Shown here: piece by piece, positions 15,633 through 23,430 of the stretch
Numbering within the stretch: position 1 is the stretch's first letter
How the letters are laid out: every line of letters starts with the position of its first letter
Assembly: GCA_003230635.1 (NCBI GenBank)
Contig: QIFF01000045.1
Location: 1-36,901, forward strand
Reading direction: 5' to 3'
Source: a bacterium
GTDB taxonomy: Bacteria > SZUA-182
DNA length: 36,901 nucleotides
The notes under the pieces: model-generated
Told to the model about the DNA's origin: nothing
Seen by the model: only the letters and a program-made list of their open reading frames with translations
The model's database searches: none
Position numbers and translations under genes: made by a program

Positions 15633-15923
15633 ATGCAAAAAGGCGATAAGGTCATAATTACCTTTAATCCCCACCACAAGGGCGTCGAGCAAGTCCTTGG
15701 AACCGTGAAAGGCTATAGAGCCGGTGCCGGTGTAGGCGGCTGCGACCTGGTGGATGTAGAGTATGACAATTTTACCGATGGAAAACGCTATACCATGCCC
15801 TTCGGCCGCCACAATTTACTGGAGTCCGGCATCGCCGCCGACTTCCTTAAAATGGCCGAACGCTACGAAGTACTCGCGGCCCACTGTAAATCTATGGCTT
15901 CCAAATTATCGGCTAAGGAGTAA
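15633..15923 (+). CDS. Hypothetical protein, first gene of the plus-strand cassette
   Basis: 96 residues. CAGGAGAAAG lies before ATG 15633. The first 65 residues look like a small beta-barrel (KGDKVIITFNPHHKG; VLGTVKGYRAG; VDVEYDNFTDGKRYTMPFG), reminiscent of SH3/KOW-like folds. The rest is a helix (LKMAERYEVLAAHCKSMA). No family is recognised. It is followed 6 bp later by the next gene and runs against the phage genes on both sides. Confidence 0.6.
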   Translation: MQKGDKVIITFNPHHKGVEQVLGTVKGYRAGAGVGGCDLVDVEYDNFTDGKRYTMPFGRHNLLESGIAADFLKMAERYEVLAAHCKSMASKLSAKE

Positions 15924-15929
15924 GCCCTT

Positions 15930-16157
15930 ATGAGCAGTCTGCATATCCGCAATTTCAATCCCCAACTGCACGCGGCTCTTAAGCTGGTGTGCCTGAAAGA
16001 TAAAAAACCGTTGGAGCGCTTAATCCCGCAAATCATCCGGGACTGGCTACTTCAGCACCACGACGCCTTCCCGGAAATTCCCCGGGAGTGGGTCACGGAC
16101 CCGAGGCTTAACCCTGAGCGGGACAATTCCCCCCAAGGAGGTGATTCTTGTGCCTGA
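15930..16157 (+). CDS. Ribbon-helix-helix-like small protein
   Basis: 75 residues. The first 42 (SLHIRNFNPQLHAALKLVCL, then PLERLIPQIIRDWLLQ) follow the pattern of ribbon-helix-helix proteins of the Arc/FitA type: a short strand, then two helices. The tail is proline-rich and polar. A regulatory or antitoxin-like role is possible, but no toxin gene is adjacent. It overlaps the next gene by 8 bp. Confidence 0.6.
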   Translation: MSSLHIRNFNPQLHAALKLVCLKDKKPLERLIPQIIRDWLLQHHDAFPEIPREWVTDPRLNPERDNSPQGGDSCA

Positions 16158-16404
16158 CATCAGATTTCCCGTTTCAAGAGGGCGAATTGGAACGAAGCCC
16201 CTTTTTAAACAACCAAAAGTGATTGAAGGCCGTTACCATTGTCCAGAATGCGGCGCCAGGCTGGAATACAATCATGTAACCCAGTCCTATCAGTGCCTGG
16301 CTCCCCGGGACCCGCAGTTCAGGCCCTATGGGTCAACCCCTTTTAATCAGCCCGTCTGCGGTTACGATATTCCCCTGAGCAGGGTGTATCCCCGTATCAA
16401 TTAG
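16150..16404 (+). CDS. Zinc-ribbon-like small protein
   Basis: 84 residues from GTG 16150. This start is chosen because AAGGAGG lies 8 bp upstream. Cysteines occur as CPEC, then a single C (YQCLAP) and another (PVCGYD), which could form a zinc ribbon. The function is unknown. It is third in the plus-strand cassette. Confidence 0.55.
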   Translation: MPDIRFPVSRGRIGTKPLFKQPKVIEGRYHCPECGARLEYNHVTQSYQCLAPRDPQFRPYGSTPFNQPVCGYDIPLSRVYPRIN

Positions 16405-16448
16405 GGCACAACAACCATCAACCGGGGCTTTGCCCCAGGGAGGACGCC

Positions 16449-16865
16449 ATGTCTAATCAAGAAACAACTAACCCCGAGGCCAAAACCCTCAAGGAAGTGG
16501 CCGAGGATTACATCGACTCGCTAGTTTTCACCGAAACGAAGGCCAGCACCATCAAGGTATATCTGCGGGCCATCCAACTGGCGGTGGATTACTTTGGCGC
16601 CCAGCGCCCGGTAGATTCCATCACCTTGCCCTTAGTTGGCAAATTTTTTGCTAGCCATAAACTTCACAAGCTTGAAAATGGAAGACCCCGCGCTGAAATC
16701 ACGGTCAAACAAATTAGAAGGGTTTTCAGGCAATGCATGGAATTCGCCCTGGAAAAGGGGTTTATTGCCACGTTACCGGTCCCCAAAGGGGAGTTGGCAC
16801 ACGCCCGGGCTAAAACATCTTGCCAGCAGACTCCTGGACCTGTTGCGGAACCCACTCAAAGCTAA
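16449..16865 (+). CDS. Stand-alone integrase-type SAM-like (core-binding) domain protein
   Basis: 138 residues. AGGGAGG precedes ATG 16449. Residues 14-110 match the N-terminal core-binding domain of tyrosine recombinases (TLKEVAEDYIDSLVF, KASTIKVYLRAIQLAVDYFG, ITVKQIRRVFRQCMEFALEK, then GFIATLPVP). The protein then ends with no catalytic domain and no Arg/His/Tyr motif. Either the recombinase is truncated or it is a regulator that uses the DNA-binding half alone. No catalytic remnant follows in the 60 bp before the convergent terminase gene, so loss was complete if it happened. Confidence 0.75.
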   Translation: MSNQETTNPEAKTLKEVAEDYIDSLVFTETKASTIKVYLRAIQLAVDYFGAQRPVDSITLPLVGKFFASHKLHKLENGRPRAEITVKQIRRVFRQCMEFALEKGFIATLPVPKGELAHARAKTSCQQTPGPVAEPTQS

Positions 16866-16884
16866 TCTCCTCTCACCCGGAGGC

Positions 16885-16909
16885 GGCGGCAAATAAACTT
16901 GTTGCCGCC
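16885..16909. terminator. Hairpin between convergent genes
   Basis: GGCGGCAA (16885-16892) and TTGCCGCC (16902-16909) form an 8-bp GC-rich stem between the stops of the cassette and of the large terminase. There is no long T tract, so it is only a probable bidirectional terminator. Confidence 0.5.
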
Positions 16910-16927
16910 TCTGCCGTTTCCTATCGC

Positions 16928-18463
16928 TCATATAAACACCGGGTCGGTGAGTACCGGTATTACAAATTCAATATTACTTCCCCCCAGCGGGTCTTCTTCA
17001 AAGCGGTTGCGCACCAGCAAGGCGCAGCGCACCGCGTCAATGATGTGGTCGTTTCCTTTTGAATATTGCACCCGCCCGTTGTTCAGCGTGTACGTTTGCG
17101 TGGTGAACTGGGATTCTATTTCCAGGTCTGATAGCGGCAAGACCATTTCTCGTTTTTGCAAGGATTTATTTATCAGGTTGGTCATAAATTCTTTGGTTTG
17201 CTTTTTTACCTCCCTCCCGCTTTCTTCCTGATAGACCAGGGTGCTGCTGCCGAAATCAAAGCCGCGCAATCTGCTCTTTAGGCCAAGGGGCCGGTATTTA
17301 TCCAGGCCGGTCAGTTCATGTACGATGGATACCCCGTTGCCGCCGTTGTCGATTCCCAGTCCCACCGGGTCGTAATAGCGGTCGATCAGGGCCAGGCAGG
17401 CGGCGATGTTGGGATAGGCTACATGCTCCAAATGAATTCTTAAAACCAGGCGCAGCTTGGTGCGCCCGTGTTCTTCCGTTTCTTTGAAAAGCACGATTTC
17501 GGTGGGGTCGTTGGTATAGCCGGTGTCCGCCCCCAGCCAGAAGGTCCCGTCCCGGCGAACCAGGTTCAGCAACATATCCAGCCGCTCTTCCACCTCGTCC
17601 TCGCTTTCGCAGTCCTTCAGTTCATCCCCGGTAACGCATATTTGCCGGTACTCAGGCACATCGTGCTGGCAGAGGATAAAATACTCCAGGTTAAAGGCCC
17701 CGTAACTGGGACGCCCGTGCTCCCCGGCCACCTCATGCTGCCAGCCGGCGCTGTCCGTCCCGCCGTAGAATTCCTTCAACTGGTTTGCCCATTCATCCGT
17801 CCAGCCGGGATTAAGCCAGGAGGGCCAGCGGAACACTTTCCACAAAGAAGACTGGGTTAAGCGATAATAGGTCGTATCCCGCAAACCGTTGGGGGTGGAG
17901 TAAATCCTGAAAATCCCGTCTGCCTTCAAACACTGCCGCAGCGCCTTCCAGGCCTTCTCCGGCAACCAGGCGCCCTCGTCCACCAGCATGTAATCGACAT
18001 GCAGGCTGCGAAAGGCATCCCCGTAAGCTCCGGCCGGGCGGAAGTAAATCACGCTGCCGGTGGTGGTTTCGATCCTGAAATAGGGCTTGCGCACGATTTT
18101 GGGCCGCCCCTGGGCAGTTAAGGCGATACTGGCCTGCAAATCGGGATTGCTCTCGAGCTGAAACTCAATTTCTTCAATAATCGAGTCCAGGTGCCCCTGG
18201 TGCGGGGCGGCGATTAGTACCGTGCCCCCAAATTTTGTAAAGGCGTAATGCAGGGCCAGGGTGGTTAAATTCACCGTCTTGCCGGTATCCCTCCCGTCCA
18301 GGTGGATTATGTTGCGCTCCGGGCACAGTAAATCCTCAATCTGGTGCGGCCAATACTTTCTGGGAGAACCGTCCCTGTTTTGCAGATAGGCTTCCCCCCA
18401 GGTGACCGGATTGTTGAGCTTGTCGACAAGCGCTTCTTTTTCCTTGAAACTCAGATCGTTCAT
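16928..18463 (-). CDS. Phage terminase large subunit
   Basis: 511 residues. The ATPase has Walker A GRDTGKT (57-63) and Walker B YMLVDEGAW with D162-E163. The C-terminal RNase H-like nuclease shows WLGADTGYTNDPTEIV, GLGIDNGGNG and DHIIDAVRCAL, which supply the metal-binding acids. It packages DNA into the procapsid through the portal. The start overlaps the small subunit by 4 bp. All catalytic motifs look intact although the prophage around it is incomplete. Confidence 0.93.
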   Translation of the reverse strand: MNDLSFKEKEALVDKLNNPVTWGEAYLQNRDGSPRKYWPHQIEDLLCPERNIIHLDGRDTGKTVNLTTLALHYAFTKFGGTVLIAAPHQGHLDSIIEEIEFQLESNPDLQASIALTAQGRPKIVRKPYFRIETTTGSVIYFRPAGAYGDAFRSLHVDYMLVDEGAWLPEKAWKALRQCLKADGIFRIYSTPNGLRDTTYYRLTQSSLWKVFRWPSWLNPGWTDEWANQLKEFYGGTDSAGWQHEVAGEHGRPSYGAFNLEYFILCQHDVPEYRQICVTGDELKDCESEDEVEERLDMLLNLVRRDGTFWLGADTGYTNDPTEIVLFKETEEHGRTKLRLVLRIHLEHVAYPNIAACLALIDRYYDPVGLGIDNGGNGVSIVHELTGLDKYRPLGLKSRLRGFDFGSSTLVYQEESGREVKKQTKEFMTNLINKSLQKREMVLPLSDLEIESQFTTQTYTLNNGRVQYSKGNDHIIDAVRCALLVRNRFEEDPLGGSNIEFVIPVLTDPVFI

Positions 18464-19017
18464 GCCGTTTTGTTTCCCTTAGTCACAGGCGCTGATTTTT
18501 TCTTTTTCTGTCTCTTTTGTTTTCTCTCAGCTTTGGCCGCCCTTGTCTCCTCCACCTCTTTTATTAAATTTGCCACCCACTCCGCCGGAGAGATTTTCGA
18601 GCTATCCTTATCCCCTTTGCCGGCGGCGGTTTTCAGTTCCTTGAGCTGGTTTCTGACCAAAGACTCCACCAGGGCAATATCGCTGTTTTTGCCGCACAGC
18701 ACAGCCCGCCTCAGGCGGATGAAAAATATGCAGGCCATCTGACAGGTCATGCGGTCGGCAGAATCGTTCATCTCGAAATCCCCTTGCAGGGCCTGGTAGT
18801 ATTCCTGATATATTTGCCGTTCCTCGTCGTCTTGCAGGTCATTGGAAAATATCCCGTAAGTCATGGCATTCTTGTTTTCCCGGGGAGCCCCGCCGTGGTT
18901 TTTCGGATTGGCCCCGTGCATGCGGCAGACATCGGATCCACTAATAGCCGGATTTTGGCACTGCTTGCCGCTGCGCTTGCTCTTGGCTTTGCATTGGGTG
19001 GCGCTTTGGTTGAGCAT
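18460..19017 (-). CDS. Phage terminase small subunit-like protein
   Basis: 185 residues. The N-terminus has a Cys/His cluster (CKAKSKRSGKQCQNPAI, CRMHG) and then HGGAPRENKNAMTYG, which is typical of small terminase-associated proteins. The helical middle and lysine-rich end (KAERKQKRQKKKKS) suit DNA binding and oligomerisation. It is located directly upstream of, and overlapping, the large terminase. Confidence 0.82.
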   Translation of the reverse strand: MLNQSATQCKAKSKRSGKQCQNPAISGSDVCRMHGANPKNHGGAPRENKNAMTYGIFSNDLQDDEERQIYQEYYQALQGDFEMNDSADRMTCQMACIFFIRLRRAVLCGKNSDIALVESLVRNQLKELKTAAGKGDKDSSKISPAEWVANLIKEVEETRAAKAERKQKRQKKKKSAPVTKGNKTA

Positions 19018-19044
19018 CGTTACATCTCCTTATCGTGAGAGAAT

Positions 19045-19275
19045 TTATTTTGCCTTCCCCTGCTCTCTGTTTGGGAAAGGGGTGTTAGTGTTTTTCTTCT
19101 TTCGATAATTTTTCATATAATCCGGAGTAAGCCTGCGCCAGACTCGGTTATAGGCTTTTTTATAACGCTGGCGGGCGGTGTTTCTGCACTGCGTCCCACA
19201 ATATTTTTGCCGGAGGTGGAACTTGTCAGGGCTGAACTGTTTGCCGCAAACACTACAGGTTGTCACTGTCCTCAT
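19045..19275 (-). CDS. Small zinc-finger phage protein
   Basis: 76 residues from ATG 19275. Two Cys pairs (CSVCGKQFSP and KYCGTQCRNTARQRY) form a probable zinc finger, followed by a basic tail (KNYRKKKNTNT). Such proteins are common beside terminase genes. The start is inferred from the first Met before the finger. The gene overlaps the end of the fragment at 19253-19465. Confidence 0.6.
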   Translation of the reverse strand: MRTVTTCSVCGKQFSPDKFHLRQKYCGTQCRNTARQRYKKAYNRVWRRLTPDYMKNYRKKKNTNTPFPNREQGKAK

Positions 19276-19465
19276 CCCTCTGTGTAAAGTTAAGCGCCTG
19301 CCGCTCGGAGATAAAACCGGGCACCCGGACAAACTTTTCTCTACCTCCATTACAAAAGTAAGGAAACACCAACGCGGAAAAACAACCAGACAATCGGATG
19401 GTTTCTTCACTCAAACCCGACGAGTGTAAATCTTTTAGATAATGTTCCAAAAGGGGCTCATTCAT
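19253..19465 (-). pseudogene. Probable 5' fragment of a phage/plasmid primase-helicase gene
   Basis: A 70-residue frame opening LLEHYLKDLHSSGLSEETIR. This resembles the beginning of DUF3854-type primase proteins (..hl.dL..SGLs.eTi...G..S). The remaining several hundred residues are absent, and after about residue 30 the sequence is not recognisable. GAGGAG lies 14 bp upstream of the ATG. It is likely a remnant. A genuine small protein is the alternative. Confidence 0.45.
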
Positions 19466-19502
19466 ATCAGCAGAAATTACTCCTCAAAATTCGGGCTGGT
19501 CA

Positions 19503-19826
19503 TCAGAAGCCCCCGCTTGGCCAATTCTTACGGGGTTCCCTGCTAAGCTCCGGAAAATGTTTTTCCAGCAAATAAATTGTGCTCAGGTGCGGCCGATAAG
19601 ATTGCTTGAGCAGTTGTTCAATGGTTTCGTTTTCAAAGGTTCCGATCTTGCCAATATGCCTGCGGTAAACCCAATCCAGCATCCGGACTAATTTGAAAAA
19701 CAGATCCTCCTTGTTTTTATGAATACTGATTACCCGCCCCAAAAGAATCACCTCTTCATAGAAAAAGTGGCGAATCGGATTGGCGGGGTTGATAATTGGT
19801 TGTGTTTTCTCCATTGATGAACTCAT
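19503..19826 (-). CDS. Hypothetical phage-region protein
   Basis: 107 residues, predicted helical (FFYEEVILLGRVISIHKNK; LFFKLVRMLDWVYRRHIG; TIYLLEKHFPEL). No family is recognised. It overlaps the upstream gene by 71 bp. Start choices at 19826 and 19814 are equally weak. Confidence 0.5.
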   Translation of the reverse strand: MSSSMEKTQPIINPANPIRHFFYEEVILLGRVISIHKNKEDLFFKLVRMLDWVYRRHIGKIGTFENETIEQLLKQSYRPHLSTIYLLEKHFPELSREPRKNWPSGGF

Positions 19827-19974
19827 TCTTTTTTGTTATTCTTAGTTCCGACCTGGCAGCCTGCAAAATTCTCTCGGTAAACAGGCCGGCTATCAGTTTC
19901 AAGGCGGCGGCCTCGGCTTCTTGAGCCGTGGGGCTTTCCTGGGAGACTATTTCAATTGTTAATTCTTGCTCCAT
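19756..19974 (-). CDS. Hypothetical phage-region protein
   Basis: 72 residues from ATG 19974 (an in-frame ATG at 20034 is the alternative). MEQELTIEIVSQESPTAQEA is followed by an amphipathic helix (AAALKLIAGLFTERILQAA). The function is unknown. If the longer start were right, the inverted repeat at 20002-20054 would fall across its 5' end. Confidence 0.45.
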   Translation of the reverse strand: MEQELTIEIVSQESPTAQEAEAAALKLIAGLFTERILQAARSELRITKKNEFINGENTTNYQPRQSDSPLFL

Positions 19975-20001
19975 ATGATCACTCGGCTGATTTTTCGTTA
20001 C

Positions 20002-20054
20002 CTTGCCGTCCCTATATAGCAGGGAGCGTGCCATGTAGCTTTGAGGACGGCAAG
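20002..20054. repeat. 10-bp perfect inverted repeat with a 33-bp spacer
   Basis: CTTGCCGTCC (20002-20011) and its exact complement GGACGGCAAG (20045-20054). The spacer contains the small palindrome CTATATAG. It lies where the leftward phage genes end and the rightward recombinase unit begins, so it is a candidate operator or recombinase site. There is no T tract. Confidence 0.5.
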
Positions 20055-20120
20055 AATTTGTATAACTTATTGATAAAATATGGAAAGAAAATTTTATGAG
20101 GCTAAACCGGAAAGGATAGA

Positions 20121-20282
20121 TTGACCGCTCAAAAACCTAAAATCCAACTTTTTGAAGCTGATTTGCCGAATTTGGAGCTAATAATCCAAATTTTTGATGC
20201 CAAAGTAATGATTAAAGACAAAAAAACCAAAAATATTGCGCTTGAAGAAGTTGCTTTGGTAATGATTAAAGTCGCAAGATGA
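20121..20282 (+). CDS. Small ORF upstream of the recombinase (53 residues)
   Basis: A TTG start at 20121 after GGAAAGGATAGA. The product (IQLFEADLPNLELIIQIFDA, KTKNIALEEVALVMIKVAR) has balanced, protein-like composition. It ends in a 4-bp ATGA overlap with the next small ORF, which supports both being translated. No family is recognised. Confidence 0.5.
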   Translation: MTAQKPKIQLFEADLPNLELIIQIFDAKVMIKDKKTKNIALEEVALVMIKVAR

Positions 20283-20365
20283 GAAGGCGGGAAATGGACG
20301 AGTTCAGTAATTGCCGGATTATCTTATTGAAAATAAACGCTCAATATGCGGACAAACCAGCTTGA
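20279..20365 (+). CDS. Tiny ORF upstream of the recombinase (28 residues)
   Basis: It opens MRRREMDEFSNCRIILLKIN and ends after a further eight residues. The start overlaps the previous ORF by 4 bp, and GATTAAAG lies upstream inside it. The evidence is the coupled arrangement only. The function is unknown. Confidence 0.35.
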   Translation: MRRREMDEFSNCRIILLKINAQYADKPA

Positions 20366-20447
20366 CTTCCTTCGAAAACAAAGGTATGAGGTTTGTAGTG
20401 AAGGGTGGTAGCGAACCGTATGCTATCCAAGAAGGGAGGTTTTAGCA

Positions 20448-21198
20448 GTGACTAACGTAGTATCATATGCCATGGTATCTTCTGAGGAACAGGCGCTAAA
20501 GGATATGTCTATCCCGGCCCAGCAGAAGGCTATCCGCAAGTATGTGAACTCTGATCCGGAATTCAATCTGCTGGTGGAGTTCAAGGATGAGGGGATATCG
20601 GCCTATGCCCCGGCCGACAAGCGGCCCGGCCTTTGCGAGATGATTAATTTCTGCAAGGCCAAGGACATCCGCTATGTCCTGGTGCATAAGCTGGACTGCT
20701 TCTCCCGTAACCGGGAGGAATCCATTATCTTCAAATTGTTATTGAAAAAACATGGCGTACAGGTCAAGTCCATAACCGAAAATCACGACCCGGAAACCCC
20801 CTCCGGCTTTTTATATGAAGGAATGATTGAGGTCATTAACCAGTTTTATTCCATGAACCTGGCCACAGAGACCATCAAGGGTATGGCCGAGAACGCCTCC
20901 CGGGGATACAAGAACGGCGGAACCACTCCCTATGCTTACTGCTTTAAGAAGATTACCGACACGGCCGGCAGGCAGACCCCATAGCGTACTTGATTTGGGA
21001 AACCCCCAAGAAGTGGAGACGGTAAAAACCATGTTTGACCTGTGCGTCAACAAGAACATGGGCATCCATCAGATTTGCGGCTATCTCAACGAGCGCAACA
21101 TTCCCAACCCGAACGGCAAGCCCTGGAATAAGGGCGGAGTAGGTTATATCCTGAGTCTGACACTCATCAAAAAGTGGGAAAGGATAAAACTATCATAG
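20448..21198 (+). pseudogene. Inactivated large serine recombinase
   Basis: The first frame (20448-20984) is a resolvase/invertase catalytic domain: YAMVSSEEQ, FKDEGISAYAPADKRPGL, HKLDCFSRN and TPSGFLYEGMIEVINQFYS. The second frame (about 20980-21198) continues the recombinase domain (VKTMFDLCVNKNMGIHQICG, NIPNPNGKPWNKGGVGYIL) after a frameshift. The 3' half, with zinc and coiled-coil parts, is missing. Two arginines normally essential around the catalytic serine are also changed: YxRVS reads YAMVS, and LDRFSRN reads LDCFSRN. The gene has GGGAGG upstream but must be non-functional. Confidence 0.88.
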
Positions 21199-21272
21199 AG
21201 TTAGGCTGTTTTGAGGATTGTTTTCAGATAGATATGGTCAGACATCTGAATGGGAAAGTGGGTATCAACCTA

Positions 21273-21452
21273 TCAAGCAGCACGCCGATGTTTAGGTAGT
21301 CGCTTAACCTTGAGCCCAAACTTCCGGATAACCTCCTCAGTACCCCGATGGAAATAATCCAGAAGTTCATGAGTAGTCATTCCCTTTGTTTCTTCATGGA
21401 TTTTTTCCTGAATTTCATGAATTTCCTTCATGGCTTTTGGCTCATCAATCAT
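21273..21452 (-). CDS. Small partner protein of the PIN gene
   Basis: 59 residues starting MIDEPKAMKEIHEIQEKIHE, then ETKGMTTHELLDYFH and a basic end. The KEIHxIrEkiyeETKGmtpeE pattern is, from memory, that of small genes found directly after one PIN subfamily, and it is presumed to be the antitoxin. AGGAGGTG precedes the ATG. The start overlaps the PIN stop by 8 bp. It is the last gene of the long minus-strand operon. Confidence 0.72.
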   Translation of the reverse strand: MIDEPKAMKEIHEIQEKIHEETKGMTTHELLDYFHRGTEEVIRKFGLKVKRLPKHRRAA

Positions 21453-21834
21453 TGTAAATCACCTCCTGGGGTGAAATTATTTCTATTTCTTTATAACCGA
21501 GAAGAAAATTAACGGCCTTAACCTCTCTCCTGGTCTTTAGTTTCACTATATGCTTGAAATTCCAGCTAACTATAGCATCTAAGTTATGCACAGATGCTAC
21601 GGCAATATGCAAAGCATCATCTTTGTATCTTACGGGAATAATTCCCTCCTGGATATATCTTTGTGCCAGCTCCACGCACTCGTCTGTAGTATTAAGAATT
21701 GTCGGATTTAATTCACTTATCAAGTCGCTAAGTTGCGTTGACTTTTCTTTTGAGGCATTAAATACTTCTCTAGTGACTACATCGGATATAAATACATCAT
21801 ACTGGCTTTGCCGCACCTGTTCAATCAGAGTCAA
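21445..21834 (-). CDS. PIN-domain protein, N-terminally truncated
   Basis: 129 residues from a TTG at 21834. It shows PIN features from the second strand onward (VFISDVVTREVFNA, RYKDDALHIAVASV, DAIVSWNFKHIVKLKT). The first strand with the first catalytic Asp is missing. The upstream in-frame sequence (LVYVSGSAPEGREIT) keeps part of the family's early region but not the expected acidic residue. The gene abuts the preceding ORF by a 4-bp overlap. It is possibly inactive as an RNase, and a non-standard upstream start cannot be excluded. Confidence 0.7.
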   Translation of the reverse strand: MTLIEQVRQSQYDVFISDVVTREVFNASKEKSTQLSDLISELNPTILNTTDECVELAQRYIQEGIIPVRYKDDALHIAVASVHNLDAIVSWNFKHIVKLKTRREVKAVNFLLGYKEIEIISPQEVIYND

Positions 21835-22838
21835 AGTAATTTCCCTCCCCTCAGGCGCACTACCTGAGACATATACCAGAAAGTCAGTTCGTATGCCGCC
21901 TGGCTAAGTGCTTCTTGCGACCATGAAAGTGTAATACTCCAAAGATTAGGCTCCAATTTCTTGATTGAAGTTTGCGTGGGAGGGTCAGTGGGTTCAGGAA
22001 ACACCATTGCACGCCCCTGATCTGTCTTCACACTATGCCATTTCCGACTCAGCTTCCACGCCGAAGGGAGTATCATAACACGAATTAAACCGGGGTCGCT
22101 ATCTTTGAATTGGGAAAAGCATATATCATCAGGAGCCCACTCTTTTTCTCCTACCTTGACTCCTCCACCTAATCTGACAATATGCCTGTTAATTTGAGCA
22201 AGAACTTTTTTCCTGGAGAGAGTCATAGACTTGACTTCAACAACCCCATGCATTTTAAGTAGATTTTTCTGATTTTCTTGCTGGGCGGGGATTCGCTCAA
22301 CAATTAATCCGTCGGCACCCTTTGTAAAATTACCCCACTGTGCATTAGCTTCTTTGCTTACCATCCTCTTTTGACGGCGCTCTTGAACCATGTCACCCCA
22401 GTAAAGATTAACACCTGGAGGTAACTCTCCGCTTTGCTGAAGTTTTTGAACAAGGGTAAGACAGGGGGACAGAGCAAGAAGTTCAGATAACTCCCCCTTG
22501 AATCGATTGACCATGTGCGAGTAGATAAATTCAACGCACAAACCGCATTCAGGGTCTGAAAGGATTGTTCTGTCATCACTGATTAATACCTCAGGTTCGT
22601 CGGGATTATGGGGGCCATATTCAATCAAGCGTCGAAACAGCTTGCCTCGTGGGTGTTCTTCGATATCTCGGATTGCGGTGTTTAAGGAATGCTCAAATAT
22701 ATCCCAGACTGTTTTACCCTCAACAAGATGAACAAAAGAACATTGTAAGGCGGAAACTACTGAATCATAAATTGCCGATGCAAGCGGTTGATTACCTATA
22801 ATTGAAGTTATGTTATCATCTATTGATAATCGCTTCAT
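21831..22838 (-). CDS. PD-(D/E)xK nuclease-like protein of the SIR2 operon
   Basis: 335 residues, no named family. A restriction-nuclease-like core can be read: D176 (KGADGLIVER), then the strand HGVVEVKS with E201 and K203, then a helix with Q215 (LAQINRHIVRLGG). This is the D...ExK-helix order of PD-(D/E)xK enzymes. The N-terminal 170 residues include a CxxC (ECGLC) and are unrecognised. AAAGG lies upstream. It probably acts on DNA in the cytoplasm (inference). It overlaps the PIN gene by 4 bp. Confidence 0.55.
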   Translation of the reverse strand: MKRLSIDDNITSIIGNQPLASAIYDSVVSALQCSFVHLVEGKTVWDIFEHSLNTAIRDIEEHPRGKLFRRLIEYGPHNPDEPEVLISDDRTILSDPECGLCVEFIYSHMVNRFKGELSELLALSPCLTLVQKLQQSGELPPGVNLYWGDMVQERRQKRMVSKEANAQWGNFTKGADGLIVERIPAQQENQKNLLKMHGVVEVKSMTLSRKKVLAQINRHIVRLGGGVKVGEKEWAPDDICFSQFKDSDPGLIRVMILPSAWKLSRKWHSVKTDQGRAMVFPEPTDPPTQTSIKKLEPNLWSITLSWSQEALSQAAYELTFWYMSQVVRLRGGKLL

Positions 22839-22866
22839 TCATTCGTTACCTTTCGAAACAGCAAAA

Positions 22867-23430
22867 CTATAAAGCTGTCAATGGCTCATAAATTTTAGTC
22901 TTAATGTCATCTTCTGATTGTATAGCTACTAATGGGAGCGCAAACACCTCTGCCGTTTTTATATATTCTTTTAGCGGAGATTCTTCTGGTGTTACATGGT
23001 GGATAGAGCCATCAATTTTTTTATTCCCATAATCTTCTTCAGACCAGGTACGCCACAGATCCCAATGGTCATCAGTTTTAGGTTTTCCTGTTTTTTCATC
23101 CAAGATATAATTCATTTTTCCTGCAATCAAAATTGGCTCCTCAATCTCTTTGCCCCAATAAGCAACGGTAATTCCCTTTCTAATGCTTGGCTCAATTTTG
23201 TAATCGTAAATGCGAAAACTAGCTTCTACCAACCAGTTTTCCGGCCAACCTAAGTGCGATGTTACTTCCTTTGTTGTTCTATTCCCGTATGTCGGCATCC
23301 AATCCTTTCCCATTAAGCTATCTAATTGTCTCATCAGTTGAGCGGTCTCTTTAAATATCTGTTGAACATATCTGAAGGCCAAGCCCATATTCTTGCCGAT
23401 ACTGCTTCTTTCCGAATCTCTATCGCTCAT
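22867..23430 (-). CDS. Hypothetical protein of the SIR2 operon
   Basis: 187 residues. The N-terminal part is helical (AFRYVQQIFKETAQLMRQLD). The rest is mixed, with many aromatic residues (GWPENWLVEASFRIYDYKI; VAYWGKEIEEPILIAGKMNY). No motif is recognised. A good ribosome binding site (GGAGG) precedes ATG 23430, which overlaps the nuclease-like gene by 4 bp, so its product is made in step with it. It may be its partner or regulator. Confidence 0.6.
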   Translation of the reverse strand: MSDRDSERSSIGKNMGLAFRYVQQIFKETAQLMRQLDSLMGKDWMPTYGNRTTKEVTSHLGWPENWLVEASFRIYDYKIEPSIRKGITVAYWGKEIEEPILIAGKMNYILDEKTGKPKTDDHWDLWRTWSEEDYGNKKIDGSIHHVTPEESPLKEYIKTAEVFALPLVAIQSEDDIKTKIYEPLTAL

